From assembly GCA_003278165.1 (NCBI GenBank), contig QCGU01000003.1, positions 1-64,000 of the forward strand: a stretch of DNA of 64,000 bases. Reading direction: 5' to 3'. The notes under the pieces were generated by a model. The model made no database searches. It saw only the letters and a program-made list of their open reading frames with translations, and had not been told where the DNA came from. This DNA comes from Pelagibacteraceae bacterium AG-390-A02 (GTDB taxonomy: Bacteria > Pseudomonadota > Alphaproteobacteria > Pelagibacterales > Pelagibacteraceae). Below are positions 20,269-31,111 of the stretch, one piece after another (within the stretch, counting starts at the first letter, position 1; each line of letters begins with the position of its first letter). The position numbers and the translations under genes are program-made.

Positions 20269-20845
20269 AATTATCCTAGCATCCAAAAGTAAGGTTAGAA
20301 AAAATATTTTAGATAAAAACAATATTGAAAGTGTTGTTGAGCCTTCGAATGTTGATGAAGATATTGTAAAATTAGCTTTACTAAAAGAGAATGCCAATCC
20401 CGAAATTATTTCAAAGAATTTAGCAGAATTAAAAGCAAATAAAGTTAGTGCGAAAAAGCAAGACCAAATAGTGCTTGGTGCAGATAGTGTTATCGATTTA
20501 AATGGGGAGCTAATTTCAAAACCTGAGAGCAGAGAAGAAGCAATGACAATATTAAAAAAACTTAATGGAAAATTACACCACCTAATAAGCTCTGTTTGTA
20601 TTTCAAAAAATGGTTCAATGATTTGGAATTACACAGATAAAGCTAACTTAAATATGAAAAATTTTTCAGATCTAGAATTAGAGGAATATTTATCCAAAAT
20701 ATCAGATGAAAATCTTTATGCTTATAATGTTTATCAAATTGAGGGAGAGGGTAGAAATTTGTTCAGCAGCATAGAAGGAGACGAAGATACAATAATGGGC
20801 TTACCTATTAAAAAAATTAAGGAATATTTGGAACTACAAAAATGA
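20258..20845 (+). CDS. maf: Maf family nucleotide pyrophosphatase
   Basis: IILASKSKVRKNIL, VLGADSVI, YAYNVYQIEGEG; start placed at 20258 rather than track start 20207. Confidence 0.92.
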   Translation: MQNKIILASKSKVRKNILDKNNIESVVEPSNVDEDIVKLALLKENANPEIISKNLAELKANKVSAKKQDQIVLGADSVIDLNGELISKPESREEAMTILKKLNGKLHHLISSVCISKNGSMIWNYTDKANLNMKNFSDLELEEYLSKISDENLYAYNVYQIEGEGRNLFSSIEGDEDTIMGLPIKKIKEYLELQK

Positions 20846-21636
20846 AAAAATATTTTGTAGTTGGAAATCCAATTAATCATTCTTTTTCTCCAAAACTACA
20901 TAATTATTGGTTAAAGCAAAATAATATTGATGCAGTCTATGAAAAAATTAAACTTGAGGAAAATGAAGTTGAAAATTTCATTTTAAAGATAAAAAATCAA
21001 GAAATAAATGGCAGCAATATTACTGTTCCATTTAAAAAAAGTGTAATTCCTTTCTTAGATAAATTAAGTTTAGAAGCAGAACAAACTCAATCAGTCAACA
21101 CAATATGTTTCCAAGATGGTAAATTAGTTGGTCACAATACCGATATAAATGGTTTTGAAAAAGCTATAAATAATTTGAATTATAAGATTAAAAACAAAAA
21201 AATTTTAATTTTAGGTGCTGGTGGAGTAGTCCCATCAATAATTTTTGCCCTAAATAAAATGGAAGTATCCGAAATAATTGTGAGCAACAGAACCTATAAA
21301 AAAGCTGAAAATTTAAAAAATCAATTTGAAAAAGTTAAAATCATAAATTGGGGTGAAATTCCTGACTTTGATGTGATTATTAATGCGACCAGTTTAGGTT
21401 TGAATAATGAGAAATTTGATTTGGATATTTCTAATATCGGCGATGGTAAATTGTTTTATGATGTGATTTACAATCCTAGTGAAACTAATTTTTTAAAAGT
21501 AGGAAAAAAATTAGGAAATCAAACAGAAAATGGAAAATACATGTTTATCTATCAAGCTTTTGAAGCATTTAAATTGTGGCAGGGCATTGAGCCAAGTGTA
21601 AATAATGATGTTCTGAATTTATTAGATAATGATTAG
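20842..21636 (+). CDS. aroE: Shikimate dehydrogenase
   Basis: VVGNPINHSFSPKLHN, GSNITVPFKK, NTDINGF, LGAGGVVPSI. Confidence 0.96.
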   Translation: MKKYFVVGNPINHSFSPKLHNYWLKQNNIDAVYEKIKLEENEVENFILKIKNQEINGSNITVPFKKSVIPFLDKLSLEAEQTQSVNTICFQDGKLVGHNTDINGFEKAINNLNYKIKNKKILILGAGGVVPSIIFALNKMEVSEIIVSNRTYKKAENLKNQFEKVKIINWGEIPDFDVIINATSLGLNNEKFDLDISNIGDGKLFYDVIYNPSETNFLKVGKKLGNQTENGKYMFIYQAFEAFKLWQGIEPSVNNDVLNLLDND

Positions 21637-22198
21637 AATAGGCATAGTAGGTGATATTGGATCTGGAAAAACATTTGTTGCAAATAATTTTGGATATCCA
21701 GTATTTAATGCAGATCACGAGGTTTCAAAATTATACAAAAAAAATAAAAATATTTTTATTAAACTAAATAAAAAATTACCAAAATATATTTTTACATTTC
21801 CTATAGACAAAGCTGAGTTAACAAACGCAATATTATCTAATAAAAAAAATCTTAATATAATAAATAATATTGTTCATAAAGAAGTTAGAAAAAAATTAGA
21901 TATTTTTTTAAAAAAAAATCAAAAAAAAAAGATTGTTATTTTGGACATCCCATTATTTATTGAAAATAAAATTTTCAAAAAAAACGACATATTAATTTTT
22001 GTCCACTCAAAAAAAAAAGATATTAATGAAAGAATTAAAAAAAGAGCAAATTACAATGTTAATCTTATAAATATGTTTAGAAAAATTCAATTAAATCTAA
22101 GTTATAAAAAGAAAATATCACATTTTATAATTAAAAATACTTTTACTAAAATACCTGTTAAAAATTCAATTAGAAAAATCTTGAATGAAATTTTATAA
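21629..22198 (+). CDS. coaE: Dephospho-CoA kinase
   Basis: IGIVGDIGSGKTFVANNF; FNADHEVSKLY; VILDIPLFIE. Confidence 0.93.
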   Translation: MIRIGIVGDIGSGKTFVANNFGYPVFNADHEVSKLYKKNKNIFIKLNKKLPKYIFTFPIDKAELTNAILSNKKNLNIINNIVHKEVRKKLDIFLKKNQKKKIVILDIPLFIENKIFKKNDILIFVHSKKKDINERIKKRANYNVNLINMFRKIQLNLSYKKKISHFIIKNTFTKIPVKNSIRKILNEIL

Positions 22199-22861
22199 AT
22201 GAAAGAAATAGTTTTAGATACAGAGACAACAGGGATATCGGTAAAAGAAGGCCATAGAATTGTTGAAATTGGTTGTATAGAGTTGGATAATTTAATTCCA
22301 ACAAAAAATAAATTTCATTGTTATCTTAACCCAGAAAGAAAGGTTTCAGAAAAAGCATTTGATGTGCATGGTTATTCTGATGAGTTTTTATCTCAACAAA
22401 AAAAATTTTATGAAATTTGTGAACAGTTTCTTGATTTTGTAAAAGGAAAAAAATTAATAATTCATAATGCTGAATTTGATCTGGCTCATATAAACAATGA
22501 ACTTTCTAAAATTGGAAAAGATAACATTTCAAACGAAATAATTGATACACTTGTTCTTGCTAGAGATAAATTTCCTGGATCTCAAATAAGTCTAGATGCA
22601 TTATGTAAAAGATACAAAATTGATAACTCTAAAAGAGTTAATCACACAGCATTGATTGATTGTGATTTATTAAGCAAAGTTTATATAAATTTAATTGATC
22701 AAAAAGAACCGACCCTTGATTTTACTAATCAGGATTATGAAAAAAAAGATTATAGCAAAGCTAATTTAAGTTATTATAAAAAAGTTATTAAGCCCTCAGA
22801 GAATGAGTTAAAAAACCATAGGGAATATCTTAAAAATAGCCTAAAAAAAAATTATTTTTAA
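22199..22861 (+). CDS. dnaQ: DNA polymerase III epsilon subunit
   Basis: VLDTETTGISVKEGHRIVEIGC; IIHNAEFD; HTALIDCDLL exonuclease motifs. Confidence 0.96.
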   Translation: MKEIVLDTETTGISVKEGHRIVEIGCIELDNLIPTKNKFHCYLNPERKVSEKAFDVHGYSDEFLSQQKKFYEICEQFLDFVKGKKLIIHNAEFDLAHINNELSKIGKDNISNEIIDTLVLARDKFPGSQISLDALCKRYKIDNSKRVNHTALIDCDLLSKVYINLIDQKEPTLDFTNQDYEKKDYSKANLSYYKKVIKPSENELKNHREYLKNSLKKNYF

Positions 22862-23283
22862 TTTAACCTTTGATTATAAAGTTCTTCGAAGTTTATTTTT
22901 TTCTCAAATTTTATTTCTGGATATCCTGAATTATGAAGTAAATCTAAAAGAGATTTCTCCAAATCTGGATATATTTCTATTTGTACATCACATAAAATTA
23001 TTTTTTCTAATTCCTTTTTCTCTTTAATTTTTTCGTTTACCTTTATTATGGTTGCAAAATTTATTTCAAAGTGAGATTTTTTTTTATTTGTCTCTTTGTC
23101 TTCAAATTTTAGAATTGTGTTAATTTCAACGGTTTTATTCTTTAGAGGTTTTGAAACAATATCTATATTCAATTTATAATTTACGATGTAATCTTTTACA
23201 TAAACATAAGTTTCAACATCAGGTGTTTCAGAGGACATGTCTTTTATAAATTTACCAATTATTTCATAATTTCTTGACATCAT
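22858..23283 (-). CDS. secB: SecB-type protein-export chaperone
   Basis: IGKFIKDMSSETPDVETY, SecB-like beta domain; coaE-dnaQ-secB context. Confidence 0.85.
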   Translation of the reverse strand: MMSRNYEIIGKFIKDMSSETPDVETYVYVKDYIVNYKLNIDIVSKPLKNKTVEINTILKFEDKETNKKKSHFEINFATIIKVNEKIKEKKELEKIILCDVQIEIYPDLEKSLLDLLHNSGYPEIKFEKKINFEELYNQRLN

Positions 23284-23689
23284 CGTCCTCTATATCTTCA
23301 AATTCACCGTCAATAAAATTATTTTTTGAATATTTTTTTTTTTTAATTTTATTTAAAAATTTAGAAAATATTAATCTTCTAGTTATTGGAAAAATTAATA
23401 AAAAACCCAATATATCTGTAGCAAAACCAGGAACAATCAAAAGTACAGCAGCAAAAGCAATGACAGCACCGGAAATAACCTCATAAGCAGGTGTTTCATT
23501 TTTACTCAATTGTGAAAAACCTGCCTTTAATGTGTTTAACCCCTCGTATTTGGCGTAATACACTCCTAGTATTGCTGTAAAAAATATAAGCAAAATGGTT
23601 GTTAATGCTCCAATTTCACCTCCTATTTTAATAAAAAGATAAATTTCAATAGCAGGCACTATAATAATTAATAATAGTATTGGGTTCAT
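23264..23689 (-). CDS. FxsA-family membrane protein
   Basis: LLIIIVPAIEIYLFIKIGGEIGALTTI...ALLLIVPGFATDILGFLLIFP-like FxsA pattern. Confidence 0.85.
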   Translation of the reverse strand: MNPILLLIIIVPAIEIYLFIKIGGEIGALTTILLIFFTAILGVYYAKYEGLNTLKAGFSQLSKNETPAYEVISGAVIAFAAVLLIVPGFATDILGFLLIFPITRRLIFSKFLNKIKKKKYSKNNFIDGEFEDIEDDDVKKL

Positions 23690-23747
23690 TTGTCTTTAGT
23701 CTAAATTGCTGGTTGAAATTAATCAATAGAGTAATTACTATCAACTC

Positions 23748-24344
23748 ATGAATTACAGTTTCCAGTATATTGATATTATTTTATTGGCAATGATTGCAGG
23801 ATTTATTTTTCTGAGACTTAGAGGTATTCTTGGTCGAAGAACAGGATTCGAGGGTAAATCTCCTGCTCAATTTAAAGAAGTTCTAAAAAATATTAAAACA
23901 GATCAAGCACCAAAACCCAAAGAAAACTTTGATGATGAAGCTCAAAAAGAATTTCTTAAAGGAGCAAAAATCGCTTACGAAACTATAATTACAGATTTTA
24001 GTGATAATGATAATAAAATTACAAATGCTAAACCTTTATTAAACAAAGATATCTTTAATCAATTTGATGATGCTTTGAAAGAAAGAGCAAAAAGAGGTCA
24101 TTTTGCTGAAATCACCTTCATAGGAGTAAATAAAGCAGAAATAAAAGAACACAAAATAACTGGAAATATTTTAAATGTAACTGTGAATTTTATAGCAGAA
24201 GTAATTACCTGTATAAAAGATAAAGATAAGAAAATTGTTTCCGGAGATCCTGAAAAAATTAAAAAAATTTATGATACGTGGGTTTTTTCAAGAGACATTA
24301 CTTCTTCAAACCCTAATTGGCAGCTAGTTAATATCTTAACTTAA
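23748..24344 (+). CDS. Tim44/TimA domain-containing protein
   Basis: N-terminal TM then Tim44-like domain ending DTWVFSRDITSSNPNWQLVNI. Confidence 0.88.
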   Translation: MNYSFQYIDIILLAMIAGFIFLRLRGILGRRTGFEGKSPAQFKEVLKNIKTDQAPKPKENFDDEAQKEFLKGAKIAYETIITDFSDNDNKITNAKPLLNKDIFNQFDDALKERAKRGHFAEITFIGVNKAEIKEHKITGNILNVTVNFIAEVITCIKDKDKKIVSGDPEKIKKIYDTWVFSRDITSSNPNWQLVNILT

Positions 24345-24767
24345 TTGAACGACAATATTTCAGACAAAGATAAAAGAGATTGGCAAACTTTTATTTCAAG
24401 TAAAGAAAAAATTCTAGATAAAGATTTTAAGTCTCAAAAAAAAGATTTACCTAAAATAAGATCCATTGACCTTCATGGATATACCCTCGAAAAAGCAAAT
24501 ATTGTTATCGAGGAATTTATACTTAAAGCATTTGAAGAGAGCGTAAGTAAATTAATTGTTGTTACTGGGAAGGGTATTCATTCAGATGTTGAAAAAGATC
24601 CTTATGTTTCTAAAGACCTAAGTATTTTAAAATATTCTGTACCTGAATTTATTAATAATAATGAAAATTTAATGAGAGTTATAAACGATATACAAGATGC
24701 CACAATAGAAGATGGTGGTAGTGGTGCTTTTTACGTTCTTCTAAAAAAGAAAAGATCTATAAAATAA
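24345..24767 (+). CDS. Smr-domain protein
   Basis: [34 protein letters not shown] start. Confidence 0.88.
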   Translation: MNDNISDKDKRDWQTFISSKEKILDKDFKSQKKDLPKIRSIDLHGYTLEKANIVIEEFILKAFEESVSKLIVVTGKGIHSDVEKDPYVSKDLSILKYSVPEFINNNENLMRVINDIQDATIEDGGSGAFYVLLKKKRSIK

Positions 24768-26130
24768 ACTTAGAAAGATCAGAATCTTTTACTAAATTAT
24801 CTAGATTTTTATTAATATACTCTTTATTTATTATAATTTTTTCTCCAGATCTGTCTGTTGCTGTAAAACTGATATCATCTAATATTTTTTCAATAATTGT
24901 ATGTAATCTTCTTGCCCCAATATTCTCTACTGTTGCATTCACTTCTGATGCAATATTTGCAATTGTATCAATACCATCATCAGAAAATTCAAGCTCTACA
25001 TTTTCAGTTTTTAAAAGAGCTACATATTGTTTTATTAAACTGTAGTCTGGTTCTTTTAGTATTCTTTTAAAATCCTCACTTGTTAAAGCTTCCAATTCAA
25101 CTCTTATAGGTAATCTTCCTTGTAACTCAGGTAGTAAATCAGATGGTTTTGCAAGTTGGAAAGCACCTGAAGCAATAAATAAAATATGATCGGTTTTGAT
25201 AGGACCGTGCTTAGTATTTACAGTTGTCCCTTCTATAAGAGGTAACAAATCTCTTTGCACTCCTTCTCTAGAAACATCACCACCAACACGATCAGTTCTT
25301 GCTGAAATTTTATCTATTTCATCTAAGAATACTATACCGTTGTTTTCTGTTGATAATTTAGCAGCTTTAACAATTTTATCTTGTTCAATTAATTTGTCTG
25401 ACTCATCATTAATTAAAATTTCATGAGATTCTTTAACTGTCATTTTTTTCTTTTTCTCTTTGTTACCCATAGATTTACCAATCATTTCCCCAATGTTTAT
25501 CATTCCAACATTAGCACCTGGCATTCCTGGGATTTCAAAAGATGCACCGTTTGAGCCAGTATCATTTACAGCGATTTCTATTTCATTGTCATCTAAGTCA
25601 CCATTCCTTAGTCTTTTTCTAAAACTTTCTCTCGTTGCAAGGCTTGCTTTTTTTCCAACTAAAGCATCTAAAACTTTTTCTTCTGCAGCTTTTTGAGCTT
25701 TTGCAAAAACTTCTTTTCTTTTTTTTACTTTTTCCATTGCGATGGCAATTTCAATTAAATCTCTAACAATTTGCTCAACATCCCTTCCAACATAACCAAC
25801 TTCTGTAAATCTTGTTGCCTCAACTTTAACAAAAGGAGCTTCCGCAAGTTTTGATAGTCTTCTAGAAATTTCTGTTTTTCCAACTCCTGTTGGTCCTATC
25901 ATCAAAATATTTTTTGGTAAAACCTCATTTTTCATTTCACCTTTTAAAGCCTGTCTTCTCCATCTATTTCTTAATGCGACAGCAACAGCTTTTTTTGCTT
26001 TATTTTGTCCAACAACAAAACGATCTAATTCTGAAACTATTTCTCTTGGTGAAAGGGCGCTTACTAGAGAAGCTTCTTCTTTCTGAGTTTTTTCTTTAGG
26101 GTGCAAAGGTGTTACGTTTGAATTATCCAT
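24757..26130 (-). CDS. hslU: HslU ATPase subunit of HslVU protease
   Basis: [42 protein letters not shown]. Confidence 0.97.
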   Translation of the reverse strand: MDNSNVTPLHPKEKTQKEEASLVSALSPREIVSELDRFVVGQNKAKKAVAVALRNRWRRQALKGEMKNEVLPKNILMIGPTGVGKTEISRRLSKLAEAPFVKVEATRFTEVGYVGRDVEQIVRDLIEIAIAMEKVKKRKEVFAKAQKAAEEKVLDALVGKKASLATRESFRKRLRNGDLDDNEIEIAVNDTGSNGASFEIPGMPGANVGMINIGEMIGKSMGNKEKKKKMTVKESHEILINDESDKLIEQDKIVKAAKLSTENNGIVFLDEIDKISARTDRVGGDVSREGVQRDLLPLIEGTTVNTKHGPIKTDHILFIASGAFQLAKPSDLLPELQGRLPIRVELEALTSEDFKRILKEPDYSLIKQYVALLKTENVELEFSDDGIDTIANIASEVNATVENIGARRLHTIIEKILDDISFTATDRSGEKIIINKEYINKNLDNLVKDSDLSKFIL

Positions 26131-26645
26131 TATATTTTTTCAATTTTAACATTTTCATTTGTAAAAACACATATATCAGCTGCAACCTTAATTGCTTTTT
26201 TGGCAACTTCTTCTGCGGATAAATTACCTTCCATTAAAACTTTTCCTGCAGCTAAAGCATAATTTCCGCCAGAACCTATTCCTATTACATCACCTTCAGG
26301 TTCTAGAACATCTCCGGTTCCAGAAATTATATAACTATTACTTTTATCACCCACAGCCATTAATGCTTCTAGTCTTCTTAAATATTTATCAGTTCGCCAA
26401 TCTTTTGCTAATTCAACCGCAGCTCTCGACAAATTACCAGCATGCTTTTCTAATTTTCCTTCTAATCTCTCAAACAAAGTTAATGCATCAGCAGTTGATC
26501 CTGCAAATCCTGCAACGACATCTCTTTTTTCAATTTTTCTAACTTTTGATGCTGTACTTTTGACAACAGTATTCCCCATACTTACTTGCCCATCTCCAGC
26601 TACCACAACTTCATTATTTTTTCTAACTAGTACAATTGTTGTCAT
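26130..26645 (-). CDS. hslV: HslV peptidase subunit
   Basis: [24 protein letters not shown]...[18 protein letters not shown]-terminal catalytic Thr. Confidence 0.97.
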   Translation of the reverse strand: MTTIVLVRKNNEVVVAGDGQVSMGNTVVKSTASKVRKIEKRDVVAGFAGSTADALTLFERLEGKLEKHAGNLSRAAVELAKDWRTDKYLRRLEALMAVGDKSNSYIISGTGDVLEPEGDVIGIGSGGNYALAAGKVLMEGNLSAEEVAKKAIKVAADICVFTNENVKIEKI

Positions 26646-26734
26646 GTCTAATAAATGGTAACTATTTTTGATACTTCAAGTCTTTACACTAATATTGATA
26701 TAGTTGGATTAAGTATGTATACCATTTAAATTAT

Positions 26735-27325
26735 ATGGCTAGAAAAGGAAAAGTATCTCGTAAAACAAAAGAAACCAGTATCAATGTTGAATTAAACATT
26801 GATGGAAAAGGTAAATACCAGATTGATACTGGAATAGGTTTTTTAGACCATATGCTTGAACAACTATCAAAGCATTCTTTAATTGACCTGAAAGTAAAAG
26901 CAAAAGGAGATACTCATATTGATCTTCATCACACAACAGAAGATACAGGAATCGCAATTGGTGAAGCTTTAAAAAAAGCTGCAAAAAAATTTGTAGGTAT
27001 CAAAAGATATGCACACAGAGTTATTCCTATGGATGAAACATTAACTAGAGTTGCAATAGATGTTTCAAACAGACCTTATTTAATTTGGAAAGTAAAATTA
27101 AAAGTTGAGAAACTTGGTGAGATGGATACAGAACTATTTAAGGAATGGTTCCAGGCATTTTCACAGGCCGCAGGTATTACAATGCATGTTGAAAATATTT
27201 ATGGTGATAACAGTCACCACATCATTGAGTCTTGTTATAAAGCATTAGCAAGATCATTAAGAGAGGCACTAGAGATGGACCCTAGAAGCAAAAAAAGTAT
27301 TCCATCCACTAAAGGCTCATTATAA
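26735..27325 (+). CDS. hisB: Imidazoleglycerol-phosphate dehydratase
   Basis: [33 protein letters not shown]. Confidence 0.97.
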   Translation: MARKGKVSRKTKETSINVELNIDGKGKYQIDTGIGFLDHMLEQLSKHSLIDLKVKAKGDTHIDLHHTTEDTGIAIGEALKKAAKKFVGIKRYAHRVIPMDETLTRVAIDVSNRPYLIWKVKLKVEKLGEMDTELFKEWFQAFSQAAGITMHVENIYGDNSHHIIESCYKALARSLREALEMDPRSKKSIPSTKGSL

Positions 27326-27330
27326 GTTTA

Positions 27331-27957
27331 ATGAACGTCACAATTGTTGATTATAATTCGGGCAATATAAGCTCGGTAATTAACTCCTTTAAGGAGGTTG
27401 CGAAAGATAAAGTAAATATCGAAGTAACATCGGATATAAATAAGATTAAATCTTCTGACAAAGTTGTTTTGCCAGGACAGGGTTCGTTTAAGAGTTGTGT
27501 TGATGCACTTAATAATATTAATGGTTTAGTAGATACATTAGACGAATTTGCAATAAGTAATAAAAAACCACTTCTAGGAATTTGTGTAGGACTTCAAATG
27601 TTTGCAGATATTGGTTACGAAGAAACAGAAACAAAAGGACTGGGTTGGATTTCTGGAAAAGTGTCAAAGATAGATAATCAGAATGGAAAATTTAAACTTC
27701 CTCACATCGGCTGGAACGAAATTAATATAATAAAAAATAGTAAAATTTTTAATAATATTGAAAATAAATCTCACATGTATTTTGTTCACAGTTATGAATT
27801 TGTTCCAGAAGATAAAAATGTAATTTCAGCAACAACAGATTATTCTTCAAATATCGTTTGTTCAGTTGAAAAGGAAAATATTTTTGGAACGCAGTTTCAT
27901 CCAGAGAAAAGTGATAAAATCGGACTCAAAATAATTGATAATTTTATAAATTTATAA
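27331..27957 (+). CDS. hisH: Imidazole glycerol phosphate synthase, glutaminase subunit
   Basis: IVDYNSGNISSV, GICVGLQMF, GTQFHPEKS. Confidence 0.97.
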   Translation: MNVTIVDYNSGNISSVINSFKEVAKDKVNIEVTSDINKIKSSDKVVLPGQGSFKSCVDALNNINGLVDTLDEFAISNKKPLLGICVGLQMFADIGYEETETKGLGWISGKVSKIDNQNGKFKLPHIGWNEINIIKNSKIFNNIENKSHMYFVHSYEFVPEDKNVISATTDYSSNIVCSVEKENIFGTQFHPEKSDKIGLKIIDNFINL

Positions 27958-27959
27958 AA

Positions 27960-28685
27960 ATGAAAATATTTCCCGCAATAGATATTAAAGACAAAAAATG
28001 TGTGAGGCTAGTTAAAGGAGACTTTGATAATAAAACTGAATATGAAATGTCTCCAATTGAACAGGCTGGAAAATATAAGGATTATGGTTTTAAAAACTTA
28101 CATATAGTAGATTTAGACGGAGCTTTAACTGGAGAAACAATTAATTTGGATATTATTCAAGAAATAGTAAAAAAATTTGATCTCAATATTGAAATTGGCG
28201 GAGGTATCAGAAATCTTGAGAGTATTCAGAAATATACTGATGCTGGTGTTGAAAAAGTTATTTTAGGAAGTGCTGCTATAAAAGATAAAAATTTTTTAAA
28301 AGAAGCTTGTGAAAATTTTCCAAATAAAATTGCATTAGGTTTAGATGCTAAAGATGGTTATTTATCGGTCTTAGGTTGGAAAGAAAATTCAAATCAATTA
28401 ACTTTAGATTACTTAAAAGAAGTGAATGATTATGGGGCAAGTAGATTGATTTATACCGATATTAATAGAGATGGTATGAAGCAAAGCCCAAATTTTGAGG
28501 AAACAGTAAAAGTTGCTGACACATCAAATTGTCCAGTAATTATATCAGGTGGAGTTTCATCAATAGATGACATTAAAAAGGCTAAGGAATTAAATAATAA
28601 AAATATTGAAGGTATTATAGTTGGAAAAGCTATATATGATGGCGATATAAAATTGGATGAATTAGCTAAGGAAGTAAATGCTTAA
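27960..28685 (+). CDS. hisA: HisA phosphoribosylformimino-AICAR isomerase
   Basis: [28 protein letters not shown]. Confidence 0.97.
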   Translation: MKIFPAIDIKDKKCVRLVKGDFDNKTEYEMSPIEQAGKYKDYGFKNLHIVDLDGALTGETINLDIIQEIVKKFDLNIEIGGGIRNLESIQKYTDAGVEKVILGSAAIKDKNFLKEACENFPNKIALGLDAKDGYLSVLGWKENSNQLTLDYLKEVNDYGASRLIYTDINRDGMKQSPNFEETVKVADTSNCPVIISGGVSSIDDIKKAKELNNKNIEGIIVGKAIYDGDIKLDELAKEVNA

Positions 28686-29433
28686 AAATAGAATAATACC
28701 TTGTTTAGATGTTAAAAATGGTCGTGTTGTAAAAGGGATTAACTTTATTGATCTGCAGGATGCAGGTGATCCAGTCGAACAGGCTAAAATTTACTCTGAT
28801 GGAGGAGCAGATGAAATTTGTTTCTTAGATATAACTGCATCAAATGAAAATAGAGATACAATTTATGATGTCGTAAAGAAAACTTCAAAAAAATGCTTTG
28901 TTCCATTAACAGTTGGAGGAGGTGTTAGAAGTGTTGATGATATAAATAAATTACTTAATTGTGGAGCAGATAAAGTTTCTATTAACACTGCAGCGGTTCA
29001 AAATTCAAAGGTGGTAGTTGAAAGCTCAAAAAAATTTGGGTCACAATGCATTGTGGTAGCTATTGATGCTAAAAAAAATGATGATAAATGGGAAATTTTT
29101 ACACATGGCGGAAGAAACAATACTGGAATTGATGCAATAGAATTTTCATCAAAAATGGAAAGTAGTGGAGCAGGTGAGCTATTAGTAACATCAATGGATA
29201 GAGATGGTACCCAGGTAGGTTATGATATTGAGCTTATGTCTAAAATTTCATCCAAGGTAAATATTCCTGTCATTGCATCAGGCGGAGTAGGGAATTTAGA
29301 TCATTTAGTTGATGGAATTAAATTGGGAAATGCTAGTGCAGTTTTAGCAGCATCAATATTTCATTATGGCAAACACTCTGTAAAAGAGGCTAAGGAATAT
29401 CTGGATTCAAAAGGAATACCTGTTAGAATTTAA
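28678..29433 (+). CDS. hisF: Imidazole glycerol phosphate synthase, cyclase subunit
   Basis: [29 protein letters not shown]. Confidence 0.97.
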   Translation: MLKNRIIPCLDVKNGRVVKGINFIDLQDAGDPVEQAKIYSDGGADEICFLDITASNENRDTIYDVVKKTSKKCFVPLTVGGGVRSVDDINKLLNCGADKVSINTAAVQNSKVVVESSKKFGSQCIVVAIDAKKNDDKWEIFTHGGRNNTGIDAIEFSSKMESSGAGELLVTSMDRDGTQVGYDIELMSKISSKVNIPVIASGGVGNLDHLVDGIKLGNASAVLAASIFHYGKHSVKEAKEYLDSKGIPVRI

Positions 29434-29434
29434 T

Positions 29435-29707
29435 ATGCTTAATACATTAGAAAATTTAATTAGACTTGCAAGAGAGAGGAAAACTAACCCAGTTGAAGGT
29501 TCTTATACAAACAAATTACTTACAGATAAATTTCTCAGCAAAGCTAAGGTCTTAGAAGAAATTGATGAATTAATTGAAGCTATAGAAGAAAATACAAATA
29601 AAATACACGAAGCTGCTGACGTATTTTATCATTTATTAATGTATTTAGAAGCTAATGATGTGAAAATTGAAGATGTAATGGAAGAATTAGAAAAAAGAAA
29701 AAAATGA
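29435..29707 (+). CDS. hisE: Phosphoribosyl-ATP pyrophosphatase
   Basis: EEIDELIEAIEENTNKIHEAADVFYHLLMYLE. Confidence 0.9.
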   Translation: MLNTLENLIRLARERKTNPVEGSYTNKLLTDKFLSKAKVLEEIDELIEAIEENTNKIHEAADVFYHLLMYLEANDVKIEDVMEELEKRKK

Positions 29708-30069
29708 GCTACGATGACAATAATATTTTTGCTAAAATTTTACGTGGAGAGATACCTTGTAATAAAATTTACGAAGATGATTATGTTTTGTCATTTCATG
29801 ATATCAACCCACAAAAGAAAGTTCATGCTTTAGTAATTCCTAAGGGAAAATATATTGACCTTGATGATTTTAGTATGAATGCATCATCAGAAGAGATGGT
29901 GGGTCTTTTAAAAGGTATTAATATAGTTGCAAAAAAGCTAGGTATATCAACAGAAGTAGGCCAAGGTTATAGGGCACTCGCTAATATTAGTGAACATGGG
30001 GGTCAAGAGGTACCTCATTTACATTTTCATTTATTTGGTGGTGAACGTGTTGGAAAAATGGTCGAGTGA
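29704..30069 (+). CDS. HIT family protein
   Basis: Terminal VPHLHFHLFGG histidine triad. Confidence 0.95.
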   Translation: MSYDDNNIFAKILRGEIPCNKIYEDDYVLSFHDINPQKKVHALVIPKGKYIDLDDFSMNASSEEMVGLLKGINIVAKKLGISTEVGQGYRALANISEHGGQEVPHLHFHLFGGERVGKMVE

Positions 30070-30569
30070 AAGAAGAAGTTAAAAGAAATTATCTAGAAAT
30101 AAACTCACTTCATGATTTAAAAGAGGGTGAACAACCTTCAGAAGATTATAAAGTTAATTTAATTGAACCAACTGATTTTCAGTTAAATAAATTTTTTTAT
30201 AAAAATATTGGTAAAAAACATAAGTGGATTGATAGATTGATATGGAATGAAGAGCAGTGGATCAAATATGTCTCTAATAAAAACGTCAAAACATTTGTAT
30301 TAATGAATAAAAAAGATTTGGTAGGTTTTTTTGAATTAATTATCCATCTAGATAAAAAAGAGGTAGAGATCGCATATTTTGGAATATTAGAAGAATATCA
30401 AAATAAAAAATTAGGATCATTTTTGTTATCAGACGCCATTAAAAAATCATTCCAAGAAAATGTAGATAGAGTTTGGCTTCATACATGTTCTTTAGATCAC
30501 AAAAATGCACTTTATAATTATTTAGCAAGAGGAATGAAAATTTTTAAATCAGAGATTGTTAAAATTTAA
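30066..30569 (+). CDS. GNAT-family N-acetyltransferase
   Basis: VEIAYFGILEEYQNKKLGSFLLSDAI acetyl-CoA-binding motif; GTG start overlapping upstream stop. Confidence 0.82.
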   Translation: MKEEVKRNYLEINSLHDLKEGEQPSEDYKVNLIEPTDFQLNKFFYKNIGKKHKWIDRLIWNEEQWIKYVSNKNVKTFVLMNKKDLVGFFELIIHLDKKEVEIAYFGILEEYQNKKLGSFLLSDAIKKSFQENVDRVWLHTCSLDHKNALYNYLARGMKIFKSEIVKI

Positions 30570-31111
30570 TTTTGAAGAGGAGTTTTAAATATTTTTTCGT
30601 CAACTATTTGATTTGATTTAACTGAATAAAGAAGTGTTACCGCAGAATTTTGATATACATCTTTAGTTTGCCAGCCAATTAAATTGTAATCATTTATATC
30701 AAAAAAAATCTCTATAGATTGATTATTTTCTTTAATTGTAAATTTTATTAGAGAATTATTAATATTTTCTTCATTCAATTCTGAAATTTTTTTTAACAAG
30801 AAATTTTTATCTAAAATAAAATTCAAAGGTGTTTTATCCAATGGGTATCTATAATAGCTTGAAGTGGTTTTTATAACTAAAGATTTTCCATTTGAAACTA
30901 TAACTTTATTTTTTTTATCATAATCACAAAACATTTTTTTTGGATATTGAATTGTACATTTCCCAAATTCAATTTTTCCATTAATATTTTGTTCAAAATC
31001 AAAATTTAAGTTTGAAGTATTTTTTAATTTATTAATTATTTGATCTTTATTATTTGCATTTACTTCGCTAGATAAACTAATGAGACAAACTAAAAATAGG
31101 ACTCTCAACAT
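30566..31111 (-). CDS. lolA: Outer-membrane lipoprotein carrier LolA-like
   Basis: Signal peptide, LNFDFEQNINGK, ftsK-adjacent as in other alphaproteobacteria. Confidence 0.78.
   Translation of the reverse strand: MLRVLFLVCLISLSSEVNANNKDQIINKLKNTSNLNFDFEQNINGKIEFGKCTIQYPKKMFCDYDKKNKVIVSNGKSLVIKTTSSYYRYPLDKTPLNFILDKNFLLKKISELNEENINNSLIKFTIKENNQSIEIFFDINDYNLIGWQTKDVYQNSAVTLLYSVKSNQIVDEKIFKTPLQN

Noticed and set aside
25196-25426. Antisense ORFs over hslU/hslV (also 25460-25696, 25890-26099, 26192-26542)
   Set aside because: Opposite strand of strongly conserved genes, no motifs; typical spurious ORFs.
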